Source: Streptomyces sp. NBC_00582 (GTDB taxonomy: Bacteria; Actinomycetota; Actinomycetes; Streptomycetales; Streptomycetaceae). From it: DNA of 64,000 nucleotides. Below, piece after piece: positions 25,170 to 33,596 of this stretch. Both the position numbers and the translations under genes were made by a program. The stretch covers positions 4,340,001 through 4,404,000 of the forward strand of contig NZ_CP107772.1 in NCBI RefSeq assembly GCF_036345155.1. The letters are read 5' to 3'. Under the pieces are notes generated by a model that saw only the letters and a program-made list of their open reading frames with translations, made no database searches and was not told where the DNA came from. Every line of letters starts with the position of its first letter. Position 1 is the first letter of the stretch.

Positions 25170-25925
25170 GTGCAGGACGCCTTCGGTCTCCCCCAGTCCC
25201 TCCTCGTCCTCGGCGGTACGTCCGAGATCGCGCTGGCGACCGCCCGCCGGCTGATCGCCCGTCGCACCCGCACGGTGTGGCTGGCCGGACGGCCCTCCGC
25301 CGCGCTGGACTCGGCCGCCGCCGAGCTGCGCGTCCTCGGCGCCGACGTCCGCACCGTCGCCTTCGACGCCCTCGACCCCGGCTCCCACGAGACGGTCCTC
25401 GGCAAGGTCTTCGCCGAGGGCGACATCGATCTCGTCCTGCTCGCCTTCGGTGTCCTCGGCGACCAGGCGCACGACGAACGCGACCCGTCGGCGGCGGTGC
25501 GGGTGGCGCAGACGAACTACACCGGCGCGGTGTCGGCGGGTCTGGTGAGCGCCCGCGCGCTCCAGACGCAGGGGCACGGGGCGCTCGTCGTGCTCTCCTC
25601 CGTCGCCGGGGAGCGGGCCCGCCGCGCGAACTTCATCTACGGCTCCAGCAAGGCGGGCCTCGACGCGTTCGCCCAGGGGCTGGGAGACGCGTTGCAGGGC
25701 ACCGGGGCGCACGTCATGGTCGTACGGCCCGGGTTCGTGCGGACGCGGATGACCGCGGGGCTTCCCGAGGCGCCGCTCGCCACGACGGCGGAGGAGGTGG
25801 CGGCGGCGGTGGAGGTGGGGTTGCGGCGCCGGGCGGAGGTGGTGTGGGTGCCGGGGGTGTTGAGGGTGGTGATGTCGGCGTTGCGGCATGTGCCGCGGGG
25901 GGTGTTTCGACGGTTGCCCGTTTAG
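25170..25925 (+). CDS. dprE2: Decaprenylphosphoryl-2-keto-beta-D-erythro-pentose reductase (DprE2), SDR family
   Basis: A 251-residue short-chain dehydrogenase that completes the epimerisation started by DprE1, yielding decaprenylphosphoryl arabinose. The cofactor motif is LLVLGGTSEIALATAR, with VVLSSVAG supplying the Ser and YGSSKAGLDAF the catalytic Tyr-x-x-x-Lys. The ending (ALRHVPRGVFRRLPV) is typical of DprE2. The GTG at 25170 has GGAG nine bases ahead; the gene follows dprE1 by eight bases. Confidence 0.88.
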   Translation: MQDAFGLPQSLLVLGGTSEIALATARRLIARRTRTVWLAGRPSAALDSAAAELRVLGADVRTVAFDALDPGSHETVLGKVFAEGDIDLVLLAFGVLGDQAHDERDPSAAVRVAQTNYTGAVSAGLVSARALQTQGHGALVVLSSVAGERARRANFIYGSSKAGLDAFAQGLGDALQGTGAHVMVVRPGFVRTRMTAGLPEAPLATTAEEVAAAVEVGLRRRAEVVWVPGVLRVVMSALRHVPRGVFRRLPV

Positions 25926-25952
25926 GGGCAGGTGGTTCGGCTGCCGGCCCGG

Positions 25953-26018
25953 TGGGGGCTGGTCGCGCCCGCGCGGCGGAGCCGTATGTCGATACCGCCC
26001 CGCGCCCCTGAGGGGCGC
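25953..26018 (-). repeat. Streptomyces intergenic repeat (family R2, copy b, inverted)
   Basis: Reads GGGGCTGGTCGCGCCCGCGC then CGGAGCCGTATGTCGATA and ends CGCGCCCCTGAGG; this is the reverse of copy a at 95-170. It lies between the convergent dprE2 and LigT-like genes. Confidence 0.75.
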
Positions 26019-26024
26019 GTCCGG

Positions 26025-26603
26025 TCACCGGGTCGGCAAGGAGTCCCGGTCCGCGTGTGCCGTCTGCGGCGGGATCACCGGGCCGCCGAACGTGTACTCG
26101 CGGAGCTGGCGCCAGACGCCGTCCGGGCCCTGTTCGTGGAGGGCGAAGCCGGTGCAGGACCAGTCGGCCTCGTAGCCGGAGAGCTCCTCGAAGGCGCGGT
26201 CCATCGCCTCGTCGTCGATGCCGTGCGCCACGGTGACATGCGGGTGGTACGGGAACAGCAGCTCCCGCACCAGCGGGCCGGAGGCGTCCCGGACGAGCTG
26301 CTGGAGCCAGGCGCAGACCTCGGCGCCCTCGACGACCTTGACGTACACCACCGGCGACAGCGGCCGGAAGGTGCCGGTGCCGCAGAGCCGCATCGGGAAG
26401 GGGCGGCCGGTCGCGGCGACCTCGCTGAGATGGGCGTCGACGGCCGGCAGGTCGCTCGCCTCGATCTCGGTCGGCGGCAGCAGCGTGACATGCGTGGGGA
26501 TGCCGTGAGCAGCGGCGTCGCCGAAGCCCGCGCGCCGCTCCTGGAGCAGGCTGCCGTGGGGCTCCGGGACCGCGATCGACACACCGATCGTTACGGTCCC
26601 CAC
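26025..26603 (-). CDS. 2'-5' RNA ligase family protein (LigT/2H phosphoesterase-like)
   Basis: A 192-residue protein of the 2H phosphoesterase superfamily. Both catalytic motifs are present: PTHVTLLPP (first H-x-T) and HPHVTVAHG (second H-x-T). Such enzymes act on 2'-5' or cyclic phosphodiester bonds in RNA; the physiological substrate is unknown. The GTG at 26603 follows AGGAGA at good spacing. It lies downstream of trpS in the same direction, separated by about 180 bases. Confidence 0.85.
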   Translation of the reverse strand: MGTVTIGVSIAVPEPHGSLLQERRAGFGDAAAHGIPTHVTLLPPTEIEASDLPAVDAHLSEVAATGRPFPMRLCGTGTFRPLSPVVYVKVVEGAEVCAWLQQLVRDASGPLVRELLFPYHPHVTVAHGIDDEAMDRAFEELSGYEADWSCTGFALHEQGPDGVWRQLREYTFGGPVIPPQTAHADRDSLPTR

Positions 26604-26785
26604 GTCGTCTCCTGTCGTCAAAACCGGTGGTGGTGTGGTGCCGGGTTCGTACTCAGTCGTCTCAGTCGTACGGCTATCGACTGTACGGCCACGGCTGTCC
26701 TCTGGGCAGGCGCAGAGGAAGTGATGTGCAGCGCTCTGCCCGGAGGAACGTGTGTGCGGTGCGCCCCGGGTGCTTCCGAGCGCCT

Positions 26786-27799
26786 TCAGTGCTTCGCGGG
26801 CAGGAAGCCGACCCGCTCGTACGCCTGGGAGAGCGTCTCCGCGGCGACGGCGCGCGCCTTCTCCGCGCCCTTGGCCAGGATCGAGTCCAGCGTCTCCGGG
26901 TCGTCCAGGTACTGCTGGGTGCGGTCCCGGAACGGGGTGACGAAGTCGACGACGACGTCCGCGAGGTCCGTCTTGAGCGCGCCGTACATCTTGCCCTCGT
27001 ACTCCTGCTCCAGCTGCGCGATGCTCTTGCCGGTGAGCGTGGAGTAGATCGAGAGCAGGTTGCTGACGCCCGGCTTGTTCTCGGTGTCGTAGCGGACGAC
27101 GGTGTCGGTGTCCGTGACCGCGCTCTTGACCTTCTTCGCGGTGGCCTTCGGGTCGTCGAGCAGGTTGATGAGGCCCTTCGGCGTGGACGCCGACTTGCTC
27201 ATCTTGATCGACGGGTCCTGGAGGTCGTAGATCTTCGCCGTCTCCTTGAGGATGTACGGCTTCGGGATGGTGAAGGTCGCGCCGAAGCGGCCGTTGAAGC
27301 GCTCGGCGAGGTCACGGGTGAGCTCGATGTGCTGGCGCTGGTCCTCGCCGACGGGGACCTCGTGGGCCTGGTAGAGCAGGATGTCGGCGACCTGGAGGAT
27401 CGGGTACGTGAACAGGCCGACGCTGGCGCTCTCGGCACCCTGGCGGGCGGACTTGTCCTTGAACTGGGTCATCCGGGACGCCTCGCCGAAGCCGGTGAGG
27501 CAGTTCATGACCCAGGCGAGCTGGGCGTGCTCGGGGACGTGGCTCTGCACGAAGAGGGTGCAGCGCTCGGGGTCCAGGCCCGCCGCGAGGAGCTGGGCGG
27601 CCGCCAGACGGGTGTTGGCCGTGAGGTCCTTCGGGTCCTGCGGGACCGTGATCGCGTGCAGGTCGACGACCATGTAGAAGGCGTCGTGGGACTCCTGCAG
27701 GGCCACCCACTGGCGGACGGCGCCGAGGTAGTTGCCGAGGTGGAACGAGCCTGCGGTGGGCTGGATTCCGGAGAGCACGCGGGGTCGATCTGAGGCCAT
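26786..27799 (-). CDS. trpS: Tryptophan-tRNA ligase
   Basis: Class I aminoacyl-tRNA synthetase, 337 residues from ATG 27799. The HIGH-type motif is [11 protein letters not shown] and the second signature is [29 protein letters not shown] and the C-terminal [20 protein letters not shown] helix are typical of bacterial TrpRS. It charges tRNA-Trp with tryptophan. Streptomyces may carry a second, indolmycin-resistant TrpRS; which type this is cannot be decided without alignment. No T-box was seen upstream. Confidence 0.95.
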   Translation of the reverse strand: MASDRPRVLSGIQPTAGSFHLGNYLGAVRQWVALQESHDAFYMVVDLHAITVPQDPKDLTANTRLAAAQLLAAGLDPERCTLFVQSHVPEHAQLAWVMNCLTGFGEASRMTQFKDKSARQGAESASVGLFTYPILQVADILLYQAHEVPVGEDQRQHIELTRDLAERFNGRFGATFTIPKPYILKETAKIYDLQDPSIKMSKSASTPKGLINLLDDPKATAKKVKSAVTDTDTVVRYDTENKPGVSNLLSIYSTLTGKSIAQLEQEYEGKMYGALKTDLADVVVDFVTPFRDRTQQYLDDPETLDSILAKGAEKARAVAAETLSQAYERVGFLPAKH

Positions 27800-27860
27800 G
27801 TTCATCATTGTCTCAGAGAGCGGTGAGTGGTTTCGGTGCGCGGGGAGCCGCGGCGCCGCC

Positions 27861-27892
27861 GTGGCTGGTCGCGCAGTCCCCGCACCCCTGAA
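27861..27892 (-). repeat. Streptomyces intergenic repeat (family R2, copy c, inverted, short)
   Basis: GTGGCTGGTCGCGCAGTCCC followed by CGCACCCCTGAA, the reverse of the GGGGCGCGGGGAA...GCGCGACCAGCCAC pattern. It lies just beyond the glyA stop and may take part in its 3' end. Confidence 0.65.
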
Positions 27893-27899
27893 AGCACCG

Positions 27900-29354
27900 T
27901 CAGCCGAGGTCGATCTCCGGGTACAGCGGGAAGCCCGCCACCAGGTCGGTCGCCCGCTGGGAGATCTCGTCCGCGACCTTGGCGTCGAGGACGTGGGCGG
28001 CCTTGCTCGGTGCGCCGGACTTCGTCGTGCCCTGCTCGGTGGTGGTGAGGACGCGGTCCATCAGGCCCGCGACCTCGTCCATCTCCGCCGTGCCGAGGCC
28101 GCGGGTGGTCAGGGCCGGGGTGCCGACGCGGATGCCGGAGGTGTACCAGGCGCCGTTCGGGTCGGCGGGGATGGCGTTGCGGTTGGTGACGATGCCCGAG
28201 TCGAGCAGGGCGGCCTCGGCCTGGCGGCCGGTGAGGCCGTAGGAGGAGGCCACGTCGATCAGGTTGAGGTGGTTGTCGGTGCCGCCGGTGACCAGGGTGG
28301 CGCCCCGGCGCATCAGGCCCTCGGCCAGCGCGCGGGAGTTGTCGACGATCCGCTGGGCGTAGTCCTGGAAGGCGGGCTGCCGGGCCTCGGCCAGGGCGAC
28401 GGCCTTGGCGGCCATGACGTGCGGGAGCGGACCGCCGAGGACCATCGGGCAGCCTCGGTCGACCTGGTCCTTGAGGGAGTCGTCGCACAGGACCATGCCG
28501 CCGCGCGGGCCGCGCAGCGACTTGTGGGTGGTCGTGGTGACGATCTGGGCGTGCGGGACGGGGTCGAAGTCGCCGGTGAGGACCTTGCCGGCGACCAGGC
28601 CCGCGAAGTGCGCCATGTCGACCATCAGCGTGGCGCCGACCTCGTCGGCGATCTCGCGCATGATCCGGAAGTTCACCAGACGGGGGTACGCGGAGTAGCC
28701 GGCGACGATGATCAGCGGCTTGAACTCACGGGCCTGGGCGCGCAGGGCGTCGTAGTCGATGAGGCCGGTCGCCGGGTCGGTGCCGTAGGAGCGCTGGTCG
28801 AACATCTTGCCGGAGATGTTCGGGCGGAAGCCGTGGGTGAGGTGGCCGCCGGCGTCCAGGGACATGCCGAGCATGCGCTGGTTGCCGAAGGCCTGGCGCA
28901 GCTCCGCCCAGTCGGCCTCGGTGAGGTCGTTGACCTGGCGGGCGCCGGTCTTCTCCAGGAAGGGGACCTCGACGCGGTCGGCGAGGACGGCCCAGAAGGC
29001 GACCAGGTTGGCGTCGATGCCGGAGTGCGGCTGGACGTAGGCGTGGCGGGCGCCGAAGAGCTCGCGGGCGTGCTCGGCGGCGAGCGCCTCGACCGTGTCG
29101 ACGTTGCGGCAGCCGGCGTAGAAGCGGCGGCCGACGGTGCCCTCGGCGTACTTGTCGCTGAACCAGTTGCCCATCGCGAGGAGGGTGGCCGGGGAGGCGT
29201 AGTTCTCGGAGGCGATCAGCTTGAGCATCTCGCGCTGGTCGGCCACCTCCTGGCCGATGGCGTCGGCGACGCGCGGCTCGACGGCGCGGATCACGTCGAG
29301 GGCGGCGCGGAAGGCGGTGGACTCGGTGGACAGGGGTGCGGACTCGGCAGACAT
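27900..29354 (-). CDS. glyA: Serine hydroxymethyltransferase
   Basis: PLP enzyme of 484 residues that converts serine and tetrahydrofolate to glycine and methylene-THF, supplying one-carbon units. The PLP lysine is in [14 protein letters not shown]; other signatures are [27 protein letters not shown] and [15 protein letters not shown] 29354 has GGAGG just ahead. The protein is longer than typical GlyA (about 420) because of extra N-terminal and internal segments, as in other actinobacterial paralogues. It is preceded by a ZTP riboswitch, linking it to purine and folate demand. Confidence 0.95.
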   Translation of the reverse strand: MSAESAPLSTESTAFRAALDVIRAVEPRVADAIGQEVADQREMLKLIASENYASPATLLAMGNWFSDKYAEGTVGRRFYAGCRNVDTVEALAAEHARELFGARHAYVQPHSGIDANLVAFWAVLADRVEVPFLEKTGARQVNDLTEADWAELRQAFGNQRMLGMSLDAGGHLTHGFRPNISGKMFDQRSYGTDPATGLIDYDALRAQAREFKPLIIVAGYSAYPRLVNFRIMREIADEVGATLMVDMAHFAGLVAGKVLTGDFDPVPHAQIVTTTTHKSLRGPRGGMVLCDDSLKDQVDRGCPMVLGGPLPHVMAAKAVALAEARQPAFQDYAQRIVDNSRALAEGLMRRGATLVTGGTDNHLNLIDVASSYGLTGRQAEAALLDSGIVTNRNAIPADPNGAWYTSGIRVGTPALTTRGLGTAEMDEVAGLMDRVLTTTEQGTTKSGAPSKAAHVLDAKVADEISQRATDLVAGFPLYPEIDLG

Positions 29355-29387
29355 TCGGGACCTCCGGACATGCGTTCGGCGTTCACG

Positions 29388-29480
29388 GTTCGGCCCAGGC
29401 GCACGGCACTCAATGCTGCTCACGGGCCGCTCCCCGATGGTCCGTCCCATCCCAGCGCGCCAGTCACGGCCCGCCGCCAG
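29388..29480 (-). ncRNA. ZTP (pfl) riboswitch upstream of glyA
   Basis: On the minus strand, 34 bases ahead of the glyA start, the leader contains the conserved blocks of the ZTP/pfl aptamer in order: GCCGTGACTGGCGC, then TGGGA, GGACCATCGGGGAGCGG, and after a variable stem CCGTGCGCCTGGGCCG. The GGGGAGCGG and CGCCTGGGC blocks form the known pseudoknot and ligand pocket. These riboswitches sense ZTP/ZMP, which builds up when 10-formyl-THF is short, and turn on one-carbon genes; glyA is an established target class. No long terminator hairpin is seen, so translational control is more likely. Confidence 0.88.
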
Positions 29481-29579
29481 CCTACCGGGCACGCGCGCGC
29501 GGGAAGGCGCCGCGTCCACCATGCGAGCGACCCCGGGCTCCAGAGGATCACGTGCGGTACGAAGCCCAGGTGTGCTGAC

Positions 29580-29745
29580 CGGGCAGGTCGGTGACGCGGC
29601 CGGCCGGGGTGTGGCCGCCGATGCCGGTCGGGACCTCGACGGCGGCGAGCACGGGGCGTCCCGCCGCCGCCCGGGCGTACGTCGCCCGTCACGCGCCGGG
29701 TTCGTCCGCCCGCCCCAGGAACACCGCCCGCCCGCCGTCGCCCGT
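29580..29745 (-). pseudogene. Possible decayed coding segment, unidentified
   Basis: On the minus strand one frame reads [20 protein letters not shown], meets an in-frame TGA, and continues to [19 protein letters not shown] and ...[10 protein letters not shown] before a stop. Third positions are about 90 percent G or C in this frame across both halves, as in real Streptomyces genes. No domain is recognised. It could be a remnant cut by a nonsense change, or chance in GC-rich DNA. Confidence 0.25.
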
Positions 29746-29766
29746 CACCACGCCCTCCCCGAGGCC

Positions 29767-29787
29767 CGGACCGCTCCTCGGTCCGGC
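29767..29787 (-). terminator. Probable terminator of the DUF3050 gene
   Basis: Eight-base perfect stem CCGGACCG / CGGTCCGG around a CTCCT loop, 26 bases beyond the DUF3050 stop. Confidence 0.65.
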
Positions 29788-29812
29788 ACCGGCGCGAGAA
29801 GGGGGCGACGAC

Positions 29813-30601
29813 TCAGGTCATCGCCTCCGTGATGCCGTCCCACAGGCGGGACCTCGCCTCCAGCGCGAGGGTGACGGTTTCGACGGCCTCCTGCCAGCGC
29901 GTGTCGTCGGTGCCGCAGAGGTCGGTGACCATCTGGAGGGCCATGGGGGTGTGTTCCTCGCCGTCGACCTCGATGTGGCGGGCGAGGTAGTCGCGGAAGA
30001 GGGGAAAGCGGTCGGTGCCCTCCTCCTTGATGACCTGGTCGAACATGTCGGGGATGAGGTCCTCGCGGGAGAAGGCGAAGACGGCGGCCCGGCAGTGCAG
30101 CGGGCGGTGGGCGATGATGTCGAAGGTCGTCGTGACGAACTCCGCCGCCGGTGCGGGCACCTGGGCGACACGCAGGGCCGCGGACAGGTCGTGGCCCTCG
30201 CCGACGAGGCCGAGGAACGTGTCGACGCGGGTGGTGTCGGCCCCGGCCTCGGACATGGCGGCCCGGTACAGCTCGAAGTGGCTGGTGAAGCCGCCGTTGA
30301 GCTCGTCGCTCTCCTCGACCAGGACGATGTCGTTGATGAGCCGGCGGGCGACCGCCGAGCCGCGCGGCACCCAGGGCACGTCGACGCAGGTCAGCTCGCG
30401 CTGGAGCGACTTGAGCAGGGACATGAAGTCCCACACCGCGTACACGTGGTGGGCCATGAACGTCCTGAGGTGCTCCTGCCCGGATATTCGCTGGTAAATG
30501 GGGTGGGCCGTTACTTCTTTTCGGGCGGATTCCAGCACGGAACGGGCCCGTTCGATTCCCTCGTGTCCCCCGGCGGTCAGTTTCCAGTCATACCTGGACA
30601 T
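29813..30601 (-). CDS. DUF3050 domain protein, heme-oxygenase-like fold candidate
   Basis: A 262-residue all-helical protein that I recognise as DUF3050. The spacing of possible metal ligands resembles heme-oxygenase-like diiron oxidases: [12 protein letters not shown] (His51/52), [18 protein letters not shown] (Glu97, His108), and [15 protein letters not shown] (His209, Asp213, His217). Such enzymes include N-oxygenases and C-C cleaving oxidases; function here is not known. ATG 30601 follows GAAGGAGAT. The gene is divergent from the 4-aminobenzoate operon, and the 220 bases between them are AT-richer than the surroundings. Confidence 0.8.
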   Translation of the reverse strand: MSRYDWKLTAGGHEGIERARSVLESARKEVTAHPIYQRISGQEHLRTFMAHHVYAVWDFMSLLKSLQRELTCVDVPWVPRGSAVARRLINDIVLVEESDELNGGFTSHFELYRAAMSEAGADTTRVDTFLGLVGEGHDLSAALRVAQVPAPAAEFVTTTFDIIAHRPLHCRAAVFAFSREDLIPDMFDQVIKEEGTDRFPLFRDYLARHIEVDGEEHTPMALQMVTDLCGTDDTRWQEAVETVTLALEARSRLWDGITEAMT

Positions 30602-30823
30602 GAAGATCTCCTTCGATCTCGGACCGCGATCGTCCAACCATCCGAGTGGCGACGGCAAGCACTTTCCTGAATTCGGTGGAAGTTACTCGCAGTACCGTCC
30701 GACAGATGACACCAAGGAGCCCGAAATCCCGGCAAAGAGCCGCGATTCGGACAGTCACAGGACGGCCACAAAAAACTCGTTGAATCTTTGAACGCGGTCC
30801 GCGGCCGGCCCGTACTCCACCCC

Positions 30824-31420
30824 GTGAGCAGTAATCCCGTCACCGTGACCGTGGCCTATCACGTGGTGCCGGGCCGTGAGGCCGACTTCCACACCTGGGG
30901 GTGGGCCATGCTGGGCGCGAGCGCCCGGCAGCCGGGTTTCCTCGGGGGTGGCGTCCTTGTCGATCGAGAGGCGGAGTGGCATGTCGTCTATCGCTTCGCC
31001 ACCGAGGACACGGCTCTGGCCTGGGAGTTCTCTCCCGACCGGGTGCAATGGGACGTACGGACTCAGGGCATCGCCGAGCGGGCGGGCCGCCGTAGCGTGC
31101 AGGGCTCGAAGGAGTGGTTCGACACCCAGGCCCCCCTGCCCCCACCGACACCCCCACCTGCTCCGCCCGCCCCGCCGGCGAAATGGAAACTGTGGTTCGT
31201 GAATATGAGCGCGGTGTTTCCGCCGGTGCTTCTGTTCAATCTCATCGTGCTGCCCTATCTCGGCGGCCTCAATCCATTCATTCGCACGCTGTTGCTCTGC
31301 CTGTGCGTGACGGCTCTCGTCACCTGGATTCTCATGCCGCGCCTTCAGCGTTTCTTCAAGAAATGGCTGTACCCGCCGCTCCAGGCGCTGCGTGGGCGGC
31401 ACAAACGACGGACCGTATAG
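30824..31420 (+). CDS. ABM-like domain protein with two C-terminal transmembrane helices
   Basis: About 198 residues. Residues 5-100 look like an antibiotic-biosynthesis-monooxygenase/dimeric alpha-beta-barrel domain (VTVAYHVVPGREADFHTW ... GFLGGGVLV ... WHVVYRF). A Pro-rich linker (PPTPPPAPPAPPAK) leads to two helices (VFPPVLLFNLIVLPYLGG and FIRTLLLCLCVTALVTWILM). This layout is known in uncharacterised membrane ABM proteins. GTG 30824 is preferred over TTG 30788, but neither has a clear Shine-Dalgarno. Third-position GC in the C-terminal part is lower than in neighbours, a sign of separate origin. First gene of the 4-aminobenzoate operon. Confidence 0.72.
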   Translation: MSSNPVTVTVAYHVVPGREADFHTWGWAMLGASARQPGFLGGGVLVDREAEWHVVYRFATEDTALAWEFSPDRVQWDVRTQGIAERAGRRSVQGSKEWFDTQAPLPPPTPPPAPPAPPAKWKLWFVNMSAVFPPVLLFNLIVLPYLGGLNPFIRTLLLCLCVTALVTWILMPRLQRFFKKWLYPPLQALRGRHKRRTV

Positions 31421-31448
31421 GTTCGTGAACGACGAAGGAGGTGGGCGG

Positions 31449-33596
31449 GTGAAGACCCTGCTCATCGACAATTACGACTCGTACACGTACAACCTGTTCC
31501 AGCTGATCGCCGAGGTCAACGGCGAGGAGCCGGTGGTGATCCACAATGACACCGGCGGAGCCGACGGGATCGACGTATTAGACGTTCTCGACGGTTTCGA
31601 CAATGTCGTGGTCTCGCCCGGTCCGGGGCATCCGGGATCGGCCCGTGACTTCGGCATCAGCGCCCGGGTGCTCGCCGAGGCCCCGCTGCCCGTCCTGGGC
31701 GTCTGCCTCGGTCACCAGGGCATCGCCCTCGGGGAGAAGGGCCGGGTGGCGCCCGCCCCGCAGCCCCGGCACGGACATCTGACCCAGGTGCGGCACGACG
31801 GCCGGGACCTGTTCCAGGGGCTCCCCCAGCACTTCACCGCCGTCCGCTACCACTCCCTCGCCGTGCACGAGCCGCTGCCGGCGACGCTGGAGGCCACCGC
31901 CTGGGCCGAGGACGGCGTCCTCATGGGCCTGCGGCACCGCGAAAGGCCGCTGTGGGGCGTGCAGTTCCACCCGGAGTCGGTGCTCACCGAGTACGGCCAC
32001 CGCATGCTGGTGAACTTCCGCAACCTCACCGCCGAGCTGGCCCGCCGCCCCCGCACCAAGAACACCGCCGTCCCGTCGGCCACGACCGCGCGGACGACGA
32101 TCCCCCGCCCCCGGCAGGGCAACCTCCCCGCCTACCGGCTGCACACCCGCCGGATCGCCGGAGCCGTCGACACCGAGGCCGCCTTCACCCGGCTGTTCGC
32201 CGGATCGGCGCGGTCGTTCTGGCTGGACAGCTCCCGGGTCGAGCAGGGCCTCGCGCGCTTCTCCTTCCTCGGCGACGACAGCGGTCCGCTCGCCGAGTTC
32301 GTGCGCTACGACGTCGAGGCCGGCCGGTGCGAGATCGAGCGGGCCGGACGGCCCCCGCGCAAGGTCACGGCGAGCGTCTTCGACTATCTGAAGCGGCAGT
32401 TGGGCAACCGCCGGGTCGACGCCACCGGGCTCCCCTTCGACTTCACCGGCGGATACGTCGGCTACTTCGGCTACGAGACCAAGGCCGACTGCGGCTCCCC
32501 GAACCGCCACCGCGCCGAGACCCCCGACGCCGCCTGGCTGTTCGCCGACCGGCTGATCGCGGTGGACCACGAGGAGGACGCCACCTACGCGGTCTGCCTC
32601 GCGGAGGACACCCCGCAGGCCGCGCGCGAGGCCGCCGACTGGCTGGAGCACACGGTCGCCCAGCTCACCTTCGTCGCCCCCGACGGCCACCGGCCGCCGC
32701 CCGCCCCGACCGCGCCCGACCTCGGCGCCGCCGAACCGTGGCTGACGCGCGACCAAACGACGTACCTCGCCGACATCGAGGCCTGCCAACGCGAGCTGCG
32801 GGCCGGCACCAGCTACGAGATCTGCCTCACCGACGCGGCCCGGATGCCCGCCCCGCCCGACGCGTACGGCTTCTACCGGGAGCTGCGCCGCGTCAACCCG
32901 GCGCCGTACGCGGCCTTCCTGCGGTTCGGCGACCTCGACGTGGCCGGCGCCTCGCCGGAGCGGTTCCTGCGGATCACCCGGGACGGCGTCGCCGAGACCA
33001 AGCCGATCAAGGGCACCGCGCCGCGCGGCGGAGACCCGCTGGAGGACGCCCGGCTGCGGGACGCGCTGGCGGCGGACGCCAAGACCCGCGCCGAGAACCT
33101 GATGATCGTCGACCTGCTCCGCAACGACCTGGGCCGGGTCTGCCGTACCGGGACGGTACGGGTGTCCCGGCTGATGGCCGTCGAGACGTACACGACCGTG
33201 CACCAGCTCGTCTCCACCGTCGAGGGCCGGCTGCGCGACGGCACGGACGCCGTGGACTGTGTGCGCGCCTGTTTCCCCGGCGGCTCGATGACCGGCGCGC
33301 CGAAGCTGCGCACGATGGAGATCATCGACGGCGTCGAGACCGAGGCGCGGGGCGTGTACTCCGGCGCCCTCGGCTACCTGGGGTGCAGCGGCGGCGCCGA
33401 CCTCAACATCGTCATCCGCACCGCCGTACTCGCCGACGGCCGCATGCAGTTGGGCGCGGGCGGCGCGATCGTCCTGGACTCCGACCCGGTCGCCGAGTAC
33501 GACGAGATGCTGCTGAAGACGGCCGCGCAGATGCGGGCGTACACGGGCGCCACCCCGCTGCCCGCACCGAACGCCCTGGAAGAGGGCGCCCGATGA
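31449..33596 (+). CDS. pabAB: Fused aminodeoxychorismate synthase (PabA-PabB)
   Basis: A 715-residue fusion that turns chorismate and glutamine into 4-amino-4-deoxychorismate. The N-terminal amidotransferase has VSPGPGHPG, Cys86 in LGVCLGHQ and the His-Glu of FHPES. After a linker near residue 215 comes the synthase component, with Lys521 in TKPIKGTAPRGG; this PIKGT Lys marks aminodeoxychorismate synthase rather than anthranilate synthase (PIAGT). FPGGSMTGAPKLRTMEIID follows. GTG 31449 has AAGGAGGTGGG upstream. Such fusions are typical of secondary 4-aminobenzoate supply, for example in polyene clusters. Overlaps the next gene by four bases. Confidence 0.93.
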   Translation: MKTLLIDNYDSYTYNLFQLIAEVNGEEPVVIHNDTGGADGIDVLDVLDGFDNVVVSPGPGHPGSARDFGISARVLAEAPLPVLGVCLGHQGIALGEKGRVAPAPQPRHGHLTQVRHDGRDLFQGLPQHFTAVRYHSLAVHEPLPATLEATAWAEDGVLMGLRHRERPLWGVQFHPESVLTEYGHRMLVNFRNLTAELARRPRTKNTAVPSATTARTTIPRPRQGNLPAYRLHTRRIAGAVDTEAAFTRLFAGSARSFWLDSSRVEQGLARFSFLGDDSGPLAEFVRYDVEAGRCEIERAGRPPRKVTASVFDYLKRQLGNRRVDATGLPFDFTGGYVGYFGYETKADCGSPNRHRAETPDAAWLFADRLIAVDHEEDATYAVCLAEDTPQAAREAADWLEHTVAQLTFVAPDGHRPPPAPTAPDLGAAEPWLTRDQTTYLADIEACQRELRAGTSYEICLTDAARMPAPPDAYGFYRELRRVNPAPYAAFLRFGDLDVAGASPERFLRITRDGVAETKPIKGTAPRGGDPLEDARLRDALAADAKTRAENLMIVDLLRNDLGRVCRTGTVRVSRLMAVETYTTVHQLVSTVEGRLRDGTDAVDCVRACFPGGSMTGAPKLRTMEIIDGVETEARGVYSGALGYLGCSGGADLNIVIRTAVLADGRMQLGAGGAIVLDSDPVAEYDEMLLKTAAQMRAYTGATPLPAPNALEEGAR

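Noticed and set aside
31449..33596. Anthranilate synthase (TrpE-TrpG fusion)
   Set aside because: The PIKGT motif with Lys521 is that of aminodeoxychorismate synthase, and a class IV aminotransferase/ADC lyase lies in the same operon.
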